64,000 nt of DNA from positions 62,001 through 126,000 of the forward strand of contig JBCCGK010000015.1 in the NCBI GenBank assembly GCA_039029315.1, given 5' to 3'. Source of the stretch: JBCCCJ01 sp039029315 (lineage in GTDB: Bacteria > Bacteroidota > Bacteroidia > J057). Positions 7,838-15,573 of this stretch are shown here, piece after piece. Position 1 is the stretch's first letter. Every line of letters begins with the position of its first letter. Position numbers and translations under genes: made by a program. The notes under the pieces were generated by a model. It saw only the letters and a list, made by a program, of their open reading frames with translations. It had not been told where the DNA came from and made no database searches.

Positions 7838-9355
7838 ATGTCAGAAACCCACGAATTTGCACATATTCAGACCCTCGGCCAACTCAAAGCCTCCGGTTAT
7901 TCCTCTAAATCAGTCAAAGAAGAACTACGCCAAAACCTGATCCGCATGATGCGATTGGGAAAAACTGTCTTCCCCGGTGTGATCGGGTATGAAGAAACGG
8001 TTATTCCTGATCTTGAGCGAGCCATCCTTTCCAGACACAACATCATTTTGCTCGGTCTGAGAGGGCAAGCCAAGACCCGAATTGCACGACAGATGACAGC
8101 TTTGCTGGATGAGTACGTTCCCGTCGTAGAAGGCTCGGATCTCAATGATGATCCGCTGGCCCCTTTGTCGCGATATGCGAGAGATCTGATTGCAGAAAAG
8201 GGAGACGAAACACCTGTGAGCTGGCTTCATCGTTCAGCGAGGTATGTGGAAAAACTGGCCACGCCTGATGTAACGGTTGCCGACCTGATTGGGGATGTCG
8301 ATCCGATCAAGGCAGCCACCCTCAAACTTCCCTTTTCTGATGAGCGTGTGATTCACTTTGGCTTGATCCCACGCTCTCACCGAAGTGTGTTTGTGATCAA
8401 TGAATTGCCTGATCTTCAGCCACGAATTCAGGTAGCTTTGTTCAATATCCTTCAGGAAGGAGACATTCAGATTCGGGGCTTTCAACTTCGCCTTCCGTTG
8501 GATGTTCAATTTGTTTTCACTGCCAATCCGGAAGACTATACCAATCGAGGAAGCATTGTTACTCCCCTCAAGGATCGGATCGAAAGCCAGATCCTGACCC
8601 ATTATCCCAAATCATTGGAGCTGTCAATGGAGATTACCCAACAGGAAGCACGAATCCCCAAGGATCAGCGAGAACGGGTAGAAGTTGATCCTGTCATTGC
8701 AGAGTTGGTGGAACATATCGCAATTGAGGCGAGAGAAAGTGAGTTTGTTGATGAAAAAAGTGGCGTCTCAGCCCGATTAACCATTTCTGCTTTCGAAAAT
8801 CTCAATTCTACTGTGGAGCGCAGAATTATTCTGAACAAAGAGGAGAGTGGGGCCGCGCGGCTGGGAGATTTGGTTGGGGTGATTCCAGCCATCACGGGGA
8901 AAATTGAGCTGGTATATGAAGGAGAGCAGGAAGGACCAGCCATTGTTGCCCAAAAACTCATCAGCAAATCCATCCGCAAGACTTTTTCTGATTATTTCCC
9001 AAATCCTGAAAAACTCAAACGCAACGCCCCTGAGAATCCATATAAAGAGATCACCCGATGGTTTGGGAAGGGGGAAAGTCTGGATCTTCTGTCCGATTTG
9101 TCTGACAAGGACTATCGATCTATGCTGAACTCCGTTCCTGGCTTGAAAGATCTGGTCAAGCATTTTCATCCCAAGATCTCGGATCGACAGCGATATATGC
9201 TCATGGAGTTTGTTCTGCATGGCCTTGCGGAGTTTTCCTTGCTTGGAAAAAGCTCGCTTGAATCCGGGACACAATTCAAGGATTTGCTGAGTGGAATGCT
9301 CAATATTCCTGAGGATGATGATGATGATTACGGAGGATTTTATGATCGGGGATGA
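7838..9355 (+). CDS. magnesium chelatase subunit I-like AAA+ ATPase
   Basis: 505 residues, cytoplasmic ATPase of the ChlI/MoxR-related group. Walker A is GLRGQAKT (73-80). Walker B is FVINEL (185-190), with Asn188-Glu189 where Asp-Glu is common, followed by the usual LFNILQEG sensor region and FVFTANPEDYTNRG. These proteins remodel or insert metal with a von Willebrand factor A partner; no VWA gene is within the window. The C-terminal 150 residues form a helical extension ending in an acidic DDDDDYG tail. The frame runs open upstream to 7610, but ATG 7838 gives the conserved N-terminus and sits behind a promoter-like sequence. Confidence 0.85.
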   Translation: MSETHEFAHIQTLGQLKASGYSSKSVKEELRQNLIRMMRLGKTVFPGVIGYEETVIPDLERAILSRHNIILLGLRGQAKTRIARQMTALLDEYVPVVEGSDLNDDPLAPLSRYARDLIAEKGDETPVSWLHRSARYVEKLATPDVTVADLIGDVDPIKAATLKLPFSDERVIHFGLIPRSHRSVFVINELPDLQPRIQVALFNILQEGDIQIRGFQLRLPLDVQFVFTANPEDYTNRGSIVTPLKDRIESQILTHYPKSLELSMEITQQEARIPKDQRERVEVDPVIAELVEHIAIEARESEFVDEKSGVSARLTISAFENLNSTVERRIILNKEESGAARLGDLVGVIPAITGKIELVYEGEQEGPAIVAQKLISKSIRKTFSDYFPNPEKLKRNAPENPYKEITRWFGKGESLDLLSDLSDKDYRSMLNSVPGLKDLVKHFHPKISDRQRYMLMEFVLHGLAEFSLLGKSSLESGTQFKDLLSGMLNIPEDDDDDYGGFYDRG

Positions 9356-9414
9356 CAAATGGAATGCGATTCATTTTCCCCATCCCATTATACCATTCAT
9401 TAACTCGTCAAAAC

Positions 9415-9720
9415 ATGAAACGACTCTTACGGCAGTATATGCTCCTTTTTGTAGGAGCAGGCCTGGGCTTTGCCTTTTTTTACTTATTGTCTCAGACCCC
9501 TCTTCAGGCTCAGCCCGAGGATTTGTCTGCTTCCCGATCCTATACAGTCGTTTCCAAAGAGTTTTGGGAAGCTAAGCAGGAAGAGAGTCTGGTGGAGTTC
9601 AGTGGGCAGGTGGATGAAAAACTTCGTGAAGGATGGAGGTGTCTGGGCGCACCTGTTCTCTTGGCACGAGGGGCAAATATTGGTCCCACAACCATCATGC
9701 AAGCCATGATCAAGGAATAG
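9415..9720 (+). CDS. small exported or membrane-anchored protein with DUF1737-like segment
   Basis: 101 residues. Residues 1-30 are a signal peptide or membrane anchor (basic start, then LLFVGAGLGFAFFYLL). The mature part contains a segment around FSGQVDEKLREGWRCLG that resembles the DUF1737 pattern (an amphipathic helix followed by GWxxxG); this is only a weak family match. It lies 59 bases after the AAA+ gene, possibly in the same transcript, and ends one base from the convergent CHAT gene. Function unknown. Confidence 0.65.
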   Translation: MKRLLRQYMLLFVGAGLGFAFFYLLSQTPLQAQPEDLSASRSYTVVSKEFWEAKQEESLVEFSGQVDEKLREGWRCLGAPVLLARGANIGPTTIMQAMIKE

Positions 9721-9721
9721 G

Positions 9722-10633
9722 TTATTGAGGCTCTTGCCGGATCAACTCTGGAATATCTGCCCCAGGCAAGCCTTCGAGAGCGATATTCGCTTTTGCCAAT
9801 TCAAAGGCAAATGGAATATCTTCTCCTGCACCCAGCGCATCGTAGAAGCTGGAGGCAAAGGTGATGGCGGTCTTGTCTGGCACTTCCGTATTCATGCCCA
9901 CGACATAAGGGACATGCTGAATGATGGCATCTGCCTGTAACTTGGAGTGACAAGCATTGAGCAATACGCAGTGTATTTTGCCCTCAAACAATTTGAACAG
10001 CCCTGCCAGGGCTTCAGCAGAGACAACTTGCGTCTTTCCTTGATCGTCTTCGAGGGCGATTCCGCCACTAAGTTGTTTGTTTTCCAGAGCTGAAAAATCA
10101 AGACTTCGACTTCCAGGTGCTGAGGCAGGTGCGTCCAGTTCGAGTCCATGACCCGAAAAGTGCACAATGGTAGGCCGATATTGAAGCATAGCCCGACTCA
10201 AGTCCTGCGCCCGAACTGCGAATCGTTCTTCCAGGTCGAATTTGTCTCTATGTGTAGACAATTGGATACTTTCGCGAATTTCTCGGAGTTCTACCCCCAG
10301 ACGAAGCCTGCCTGTGTCTTCAGGATTCGCTGCCAGAAAGAGGATTTTGATCATCGATTCTGGCAAAGCTGCTTTCTCGGGCGCTTCGCCCAATCGTTCT
10401 ATGAGTTCGATTCCCTGATTACTCAATTTTGCCAAGGCAAGGGATTCTTCAGAAGAACTAAGCAACCCCCTTAGGCTTTTCCGTTGAATAGATTTGTTTT
10501 CCTTGATCCAACTATGAATATCTTTTTCCAGACTTTCTGATTGTGAGGGAGCAATTTCTGCTAATCTTTTCATCAGATCTTTGGCGCTCGTTTTCCTGGA
10601 AAGCTCTTTGAGTTCCTTTTTCAGTTCATCCAT
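9722..10633 (-). CDS. CHAT-domain caspase-like protease with N-terminal EAD11-like domain
   Basis: 303 residues. Residues about 95-300 are a CHAT (caspase HetF associated with TPRs) peptidase: the opening strand IKILFLAANPEDTGRLRL, the catalytic histidine in VHFSGHG (His162) and the catalytic cysteine in LLNACHS (Cys228). The preceding about 85 residues are helical and resemble effector-associated domain 11, with a run of the form LRGLLSSSEESLALAKL. Such death-like domains recruit effectors in bacterial conflict and programmed-death systems. The gene stands alone, convergent with 9415-9720, without a visible sensor or substrate partner. The CHAT assignment is strong; the EAD11 assignment is by eye. 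Confidence 0.85.
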   Translation of the reverse strand: MDELKKELKELSRKTSAKDLMKRLAEIAPSQSESLEKDIHSWIKENKSIQRKSLRGLLSSSEESLALAKLSNQGIELIERLGEAPEKAALPESMIKILFLAANPEDTGRLRLGVELREIRESIQLSTHRDKFDLEERFAVRAQDLSRAMLQYRPTIVHFSGHGLELDAPASAPGSRSLDFSALENKQLSGGIALEDDQGKTQVVSAEALAGLFKLFEGKIHCVLLNACHSKLQADAIIQHVPYVVGMNTEVPDKTAITFASSFYDALGAGEDIPFAFELAKANIALEGLPGADIPELIRQEPQ

Positions 10634-10732
10634 AAATCAGGTCTGTGACTTGCTGTAGTGGAAAGAAGCAAGGTACAGGAAAATGAAAGATTTGACAAGT
10701 TGAACAAGCAGCGTGTATTGACATTCTTCAGC

Positions 10733-11356
10733 CTATACTTTGGTCAACAAACCATCCACAACTGTCAGAAAATCATCGTGTTCTCTGATCCAGGCAGTCT
10801 GAAATCCCAAGGCTTCCGCGGCATCGATATTGTTCTTCGAATCATCCAGGAAGAGGGTCTCTTCAGCCTTCCATCCTAGCGTTTCCAATGCTTGAAGATA
10901 GATTTCTTTTCCGGGTTTTCGCAGCCCCATCTCAAAGGAGTAGCAGAGATGATCCATGAGGGAGAACATAGGCTCGCATTCATCGGCATAATGATCCCTG
11001 TGATAGCGGCTGGTGTTGCTCAGGAGTGCCAATCGATAGTGAGGGGACAATTTTTGTAAGGCTTCGATCCGTCCCGGCAATACGCCTATCAAAAGGGAAG
11101 TCCAGATACTTTTGATGTCTTCAATGCTCCCTTCCAACTGATAGGTCTGCTTGAGGCCTGTCGCAAATTCATCGATTTCGATTTGGCCACAGTCGAGTTG
11201 AGAGAAGTAATCGTGTTGGGTTTTTTTGTTGAAAATGACGGGAGGAGCGCCCGCTTTGCGCATATCATTGTATTGGCGTACGGTCGTCTCAATATCGATC
11301 TCATAAAGGACGCCTCCAAGATCGATGAGCAGGTTGGCAATGGGGAGTGTTGACAT
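10733..11356 (-). CDS. HAD-IA family phosphatase (YihX-like)
   Basis: 207 residues. Motif I is IDLGGVLYEID (Asp12 nucleophile; the second position is Gly, as in YihX-type alpha-glucose-1-phosphatases), motif II LLSNTS, motif III Lys in GLRKPGKEIY, and motif IV LFLDDSKNNIDAA. Cytoplasmic; acts on a small phosphorylated metabolite, but the exact substrate cannot be read. It stands 99 bases upstream of the CHAT gene on the same strand. Confidence 0.87.
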   Translation of the reverse strand: MSTLPIANLLIDLGGVLYEIDIETTVRQYNDMRKAGAPPVIFNKKTQHDYFSQLDCGQIEIDEFATGLKQTYQLEGSIEDIKSIWTSLLIGVLPGRIEALQKLSPHYRLALLSNTSRYHRDHYADECEPMFSLMDHLCYSFEMGLRKPGKEIYLQALETLGWKAEETLFLDDSKNNIDAAEALGFQTAWIREHDDFLTVVDGLLTKV

Positions 11357-11455
11357 GCGACAAAGATATCAAAAATGAAGCAGGAGGCGGTGACTATGAT
11401 AGATTTTCACTAAGTTTCATTGTTTTGCTCTCTTACATGACTAACTCATGATTGT

Positions 11456-12748
11456 ATGCTCCGTTTTCTTTATTTTTTTGCCTTTATGCCATTTCTCTTA
11501 TTGAGTTGTGCCGCGCCTGAAGCATCCACTGAAGAACCATCTGGTCCCAATACGGAAGAAAGTAAGGTGCCAGCCTATGAATTGCCGCCGCTCTTGCAAA
11601 CACCAGCTGGAACGTCCATTGAGACAGAAGAAGACTGGGCCGCATCACGGAAGCGGATTTTGCAACTCTTCCGGGATGAGGTTTATGGCCATGTGCCTGG
11701 AACAGCAGATAGTGTGTCCCTGGAAACCTCAGAAGAGGATGCTACAGCTCTTGGGGGAACAGCGATTCGGAAGCAGTGGAAGCTCACTGTTTGGAAGCAG
11801 GGAAACCAACACTCGATGGATGTGCTTCTCTACTTGCCCAATTCTTCATCAGATCCGGTCCCGCTCTTTTTGGGGATGAACTTTTATGGAAATCATACGG
11901 TGCATGAAGATCCGGCTATCTGGATGACAGGAAGTTGGGTCAGGAATAATGAAGAATTCGGAATTGAGGAAAACAAGGCAACCGAAGCTTCCCGTGGAGT
12001 ACATGCGTCTCGTTGGGCTATTGAACAAATCATCCAAAGAGGATATGGTGTGGCTACGATATATTATGGAGATGTTGTGCCAGATGTGGCAGATTGTTTC
12101 GGTCAGGGCATATTCCCGCTCTTCTATCGGGAAGGGCAGCAACCGACAGCCACAGAATGGGGAGCCATCGCTGCCTGGGCCTGGTCGTTGAGTCGGATCC
12201 TGGATGTACTGGAAGATGATCCCGCGATCGACTCTGATCGGGTGGCTGTTCTTGGACATTCTCGCCTGGGCAAGACTGCATTATGGGCAGGAGCAGAAGA
12301 TTCTCGATTTGCGATGGTCATCTCCAATAACTCCGGTTGTGGGGGAGCAGCCTTATCTCGCAGAGAATTTGGCGAAACAGTCAAAGCGATCAATGATCGC
12401 TTTCCACATTGGTTCAACGATCGTTTCCCTGCATACAATGATCGGGTAGGAGATCTGCCGCTTGACCAGCACATGTTGATCAGCCTGATGGCGCCCCGAC
12501 CTGTATATGTCGCCAGTGCATCTGAGGATCTATGGGCCGATCCCAAAGGAGAATTTTTGTCTGCCTCTTTGGCCTCTCCTGTATATGCTCTTTTCGGAAA
12601 AGAAGGATTGAGCCAATCTGACATGCCTTCCCCTGATCAGCCGATCAACAGTGGACATATCGGCTATCATCTAAGGACAGGCAAGCACGACTTGACAGCC
12701 TATGACTGGCAACAGTATATGGACTTTGCTGATCAATGGATGCGATGA
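11456..12748 (+). CDS. CE15 family glucuronoyl esterase, lipoprotein
   Basis: 430 residues. Signal peptide with lipobox LLSC (Cys18), followed by a Glu/Ser-rich linker, then an alpha/beta hydrolase. The nucleophile elbow is GHSRLGK (267-273, Ser269), and the catalytic histidine fits His411 in GKHDLTAYDW; SASEDLW supplies the acidic region. Bacterial CE15 enzymes cleave ester bonds between lignin alcohols and 4-O-methyl-glucuronate on xylan. It is probably outer-membrane anchored. No SusC/SusD or xylanase genes lie nearby. ATG 11456 gives a proper signal peptide. It ends one base from the convergent MORN lipoprotein gene. Confidence 0.88.
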   Translation: MLRFLYFFAFMPFLLLSCAAPEASTEEPSGPNTEESKVPAYELPPLLQTPAGTSIETEEDWAASRKRILQLFRDEVYGHVPGTADSVSLETSEEDATALGGTAIRKQWKLTVWKQGNQHSMDVLLYLPNSSSDPVPLFLGMNFYGNHTVHEDPAIWMTGSWVRNNEEFGIEENKATEASRGVHASRWAIEQIIQRGYGVATIYYGDVVPDVADCFGQGIFPLFYREGQQPTATEWGAIAAWAWSLSRILDVLEDDPAIDSDRVAVLGHSRLGKTALWAGAEDSRFAMVISNNSGCGGAALSRREFGETVKAINDRFPHWFNDRFPAYNDRVGDLPLDQHMLISLMAPRPVYVASASEDLWADPKGEFLSASLASPVYALFGKEGLSQSDMPSPDQPINSGHIGYHLRTGKHDLTAYDWQQYMDFADQWMR

Positions 12749-12749
12749 C

Positions 12750-13349
12750 TCATTCTTCCATCACTGAGACGCAAGGTTTGGCACCAGTCAGCCCATATTG
12801 TCGCCCATTTCGGACAACATAATTGGCGCGTATTTGTCCGTCTTCTTCCCACATTTTTTGACTGCCGGATTCCTGGCCGAACTCATAATGGAACTCCTTG
12901 TACAATTTTCCGGACGCATACCATTCGATCGCCGCTCCATGGTGCTCACCCTTCACAAAATGAAATTCAAACTTTTTTTGTCCATCTGGCCACCATCCCA
13001 GATGGACATCTGTTTTTTTCCCATGTTCGTATTTGCGCTCAAATTCAGGAGTCCCATCCGGGTACCAAGCCAGACTTGTTCCATGCTTCCGCCCTTGAAA
13101 ATAAGGATGCTTGGACTTTTGTTGTCCAGAGATATAGGTCTGGAACAGATATCCAGAGAAAGGCTCTCCATTTCTCAGCATAAGGGGACCTTCGCGTGTG
13201 AGAGAAGAGTCTGGAAAAAAGACATGAATCTCAGGGATCTCAATCCTGCTAGCAGACGGCAACTGCTGAGTCTGTGTCTGATCCTCTGGGGTGGAACAGG
13301 CCAGACAGCAGACAAAACATATCGACATCCACAAATCATAACGCATCAT
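12750..13349 (-). CDS. lipoprotein with MORN-like (YwqK) repeats
   Basis: 199 residues. Lipoprotein signal ending CCLAC (Cys18). From about residue 70 there are four or five repeats of about 23 residues with the pattern W-Y-x-D/S-G-x-x-x-x-E-x-x-Y/F-x-x-G (for example LAWYPDGTPEFERKYEHG and IEWYASGKLYKEFHYEFG), as in the YwqK/MORN-variant family. Such repeats form elongated beta meanders. Many relatives are annotated as antitoxins, but nothing here supports a toxin partner. Two adjacent ATGs (13349, 13346) are equally possible starts. Confidence 0.82.
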   Translation of the reverse strand: MMRYDLWMSICFVCCLACSTPEDQTQTQQLPSASRIEIPEIHVFFPDSSLTREGPLMLRNGEPFSGYLFQTYISGQQKSKHPYFQGRKHGTSLAWYPDGTPEFERKYEHGKKTDVHLGWWPDGQKKFEFHFVKGEHHGAAIEWYASGKLYKEFHYEFGQESGSQKMWEEDGQIRANYVVRNGRQYGLTGAKPCVSVMEE

Positions 13350-13412
13350 ACTTAAAGATGCGATTCATTTTGGAAACTTGCGAGTAGAAGAATAGAAATG
13401 CACAACAAAGAT

Positions 13413-13787
13413 TCATATCCTCCAGGGAGGATTCAGTCGATTCTCTCCTGCCCAATAGAGAATCAAATGATTGTTGTCGGGATCTGTCAAGTGGGCCTCC
13501 CGCCATAACCATCGTTGATCTTCTGGCCCGGAAAGAAAGTCGATTCCTTGCTGCTGCAAGTGTGCAACTTTGCTGTCGAGATCCTGACATTCGAAGTAGA
13601 TATGCACCCCATCTCCCTGCGCCAAGTGTTCTGTATATTGTAGGGAAAAACTACTCCCCCCATCGGGACACATAAATCGAGCATATCTGGGACGAGAATC
13701 CACAATGAGCTGGAGTCCGAGGGTTTCATAAAACGAAATGGAGCGTTCTAGATCTTGAGATGGAATGGTGATTTGATTCAGGTTCAT
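13413..13787 (-). CDS. VOC family protein (glyoxalase/bleomycin-resistance fold)
   Basis: 124 residues with two beta-alpha-beta-beta-beta modules: MNLNQITIPSQDLERSISFY at the start, then GVHIYFECQDLDS and LTDPDNNHLILYW. The His/Glu metal ligands expected for glyoxalase I are not clearly conserved, so the function is open. Cytoplasmic. It stands 63 bases upstream of the MORN lipoprotein gene on the same strand and is divergent from the lactate permease gene. Confidence 0.85.
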   Translation of the reverse strand: MNLNQITIPSQDLERSISFYETLGLQLIVDSRPRYARFMCPDGGSSFSLQYTEHLAQGDGVHIYFECQDLDSKVAHLQQQGIDFLSGPEDQRWLWREAHLTDPDNNHLILYWAGENRLNPPWRI

Positions 13788-13881
13788 AGCCGAGAAGGAT
13801 GGGTTTTTGTGTCTGATAGTAGAAAATTGCTGAGAAATTTCCTATCCTGCCACTATAAACTCATTACTCACTACTACTTTC

Positions 13882-15573
13882 ATGTCTCTTTCTCTCCTTG
13901 CTTTTCTAGCATTCTTTCCCATCCTCCTGGCCGGGATTCTGTTGATTGGATTCCGCATGGCAGCGCGAATGGCTATGCCAATTGTCTATTTGGTCGCGGT
14001 AGGCATTGCCTTCTTTGTCTGGAACATGCCGACTGCCGAAATCGCTGCAGCCAGTATACAGGGATTGTTTATCACTTTTGATATTCTCATCATCATCTTT
14101 GGGGCAATTTTGTTGCTCAATATGCTGAAGCATTCGGGAGCTGTCGGCGTCATTCGGCAAGGATTCTCTTCGGTGAGTCCGGATAGGCGTGTTCAAGTCG
14201 TAATTATTGCATGGCTATTTGGTTCCTTTTTGGAAGGAGCTGCAGGTTTTGGGACGCCCGCAGCCATTGTCGCACCTCTACTGGTAGCCCTGGGATTTCC
14301 GGCATTGACATCCGTGATGTTGGGCTTGATGGTGCAAAGTACAGCTGTGACATTTGGAGCTGTGGGCACGCCAATCCTCGTAGGAGTTACAGGCGGCTTA
14401 CAAAGTCCTGAGTTAGAAACGCAACTGGCAAGTGCCGGGAGTAGTTTTCCAGCGTATTTGCAAGTGATTACCTCCAATGTTGCAGTGATGCATGCCATAG
14501 TAGGAACCCTGATGCCCCTCTTTATGGTGTGTATGATGACACGATTCTTTGGAGCCAATCGCTCCTGGAAAGAGGGCTTGGCCATTTGGCCATTTGCCTT
14601 GTTTGGAGGACTGGCATTCACAATTCCTTATATGCTTACAGGTATTTTTCTTGGACCAGAATTTCCTTCATTATTGGGTTCATTGATCGGATTGGGAATT
14701 GTGACGGTCGCAGCCCAAAAAGGGTTTCTTACGCCTAAGGAACAGTGGGATTTCCCTCCACGCGATGGTTGGTTGAGCGATTGGGTCGGGCAAATCGAGA
14801 TCAAACTGGAAGATCATACATCTCAACACAAACTGTCCTTATTCAAAGCATGGCTCCCATATTTGTTATTGGCAGTCTTTTTGGTTCTTAGTCGTTTGCC
14901 TGACCTACCCTTCAAGTCCTGGATGACTAGTGTATCCATCAGCTGGCCGCAGATTCTGGATACACAAATTTCTGCTTCCAGTACTCCGCTCTATTTACCG
15001 GGAGCCTTATTGGTTCTCGTTTGTATCATTACCTACTGGCTGCACAAGATGACATTTGCCTCTGCCAAGGCTGCCTTGGGCGAATCTGCCCGCATGTTGT
15101 TGGGAGCTGGCTTTGTCCTGGTTTTTACCGTTCCAATGGTTCGGGTTTTTATCAATTCCGGTATCAATCCAGCTGGACTTGACAGCATGCCAATCGCTAT
15201 GGCAGAATGGGTGCGCCAAACGGTTGGCGGCATCTATCCGTTATTTTCCCCAACGATTGGGGCCTTGGGTGCCTTTATCGCAGGAAGCAATACAGTGAGT
15301 AATCTGATGTTTAGCCTGTTTCAGTTTGGGGTTGCGAAGGGCTTGATGTTGCCGGGATCCATCATGGTCGGCTTGCAAGCGGTTGGAGCTGCGGCGGGCA
15401 ATATGATTGCCATTCACAATGTAGTGGCCGCAGCAGCGACAGTGGGGATGTTGGGACAGGAAGGCAATATCCTTCGAAAGACGATTTTGCCAACAATATA
15501 TTATGTGCTGGCCGTGGGAATATTGGGCTTGATCGCAATTTATGGATTAGGCATTACGGATGTGTTGATGTAG
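13882..15573 (+). CDS. lctP: L-lactate permease (LctP family)
   Basis: 563 residues, inner-membrane proton/lactate symporter with about 12-14 transmembrane helices. The family blocks FLEGAAGFGTPAAIVAPLL, FGAVGTPILVGV and the C-terminal GSNTVSNLMFSLFQ and AAAGNMIAIHNVVAAAATVG are all present. It may take up glycolate as well as lactate. No lactate dehydrogenase gene is adjacent. The ATG at 13882 begins a hydrophobic helix. Its last 20 bases overlap the end of the convergent ceramidase-like gene. Confidence 0.93.
   Translation: MSLSLLAFLAFFPILLAGILLIGFRMAARMAMPIVYLVAVGIAFFVWNMPTAEIAAASIQGLFITFDILIIIFGAILLLNMLKHSGAVGVIRQGFSSVSPDRRVQVVIIAWLFGSFLEGAAGFGTPAAIVAPLLVALGFPALTSVMLGLMVQSTAVTFGAVGTPILVGVTGGLQSPELETQLASAGSSFPAYLQVITSNVAVMHAIVGTLMPLFMVCMMTRFFGANRSWKEGLAIWPFALFGGLAFTIPYMLTGIFLGPEFPSLLGSLIGLGIVTVAAQKGFLTPKEQWDFPPRDGWLSDWVGQIEIKLEDHTSQHKLSLFKAWLPYLLLAVFLVLSRLPDLPFKSWMTSVSISWPQILDTQISASSTPLYLPGALLVLVCIITYWLHKMTFASAKAALGESARMLLGAGFVLVFTVPMVRVFINSGINPAGLDSMPIAMAEWVRQTVGGIYPLFSPTIGALGAFIAGSNTVSNLMFSLFQFGVAKGLMLPGSIMVGLQAVGAAAGNMIAIHNVVAAAATVGMLGQEGNILRKTILPTIYYVLAVGILGLIAIYGLGITDVLM

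Noticed and set aside
12750..13349. YwqK-type antitoxin of a toxin-antitoxin pair
   Set aside because: The name derives from repeat similarity; this copy is a lipoprotein and has no toxin neighbour.
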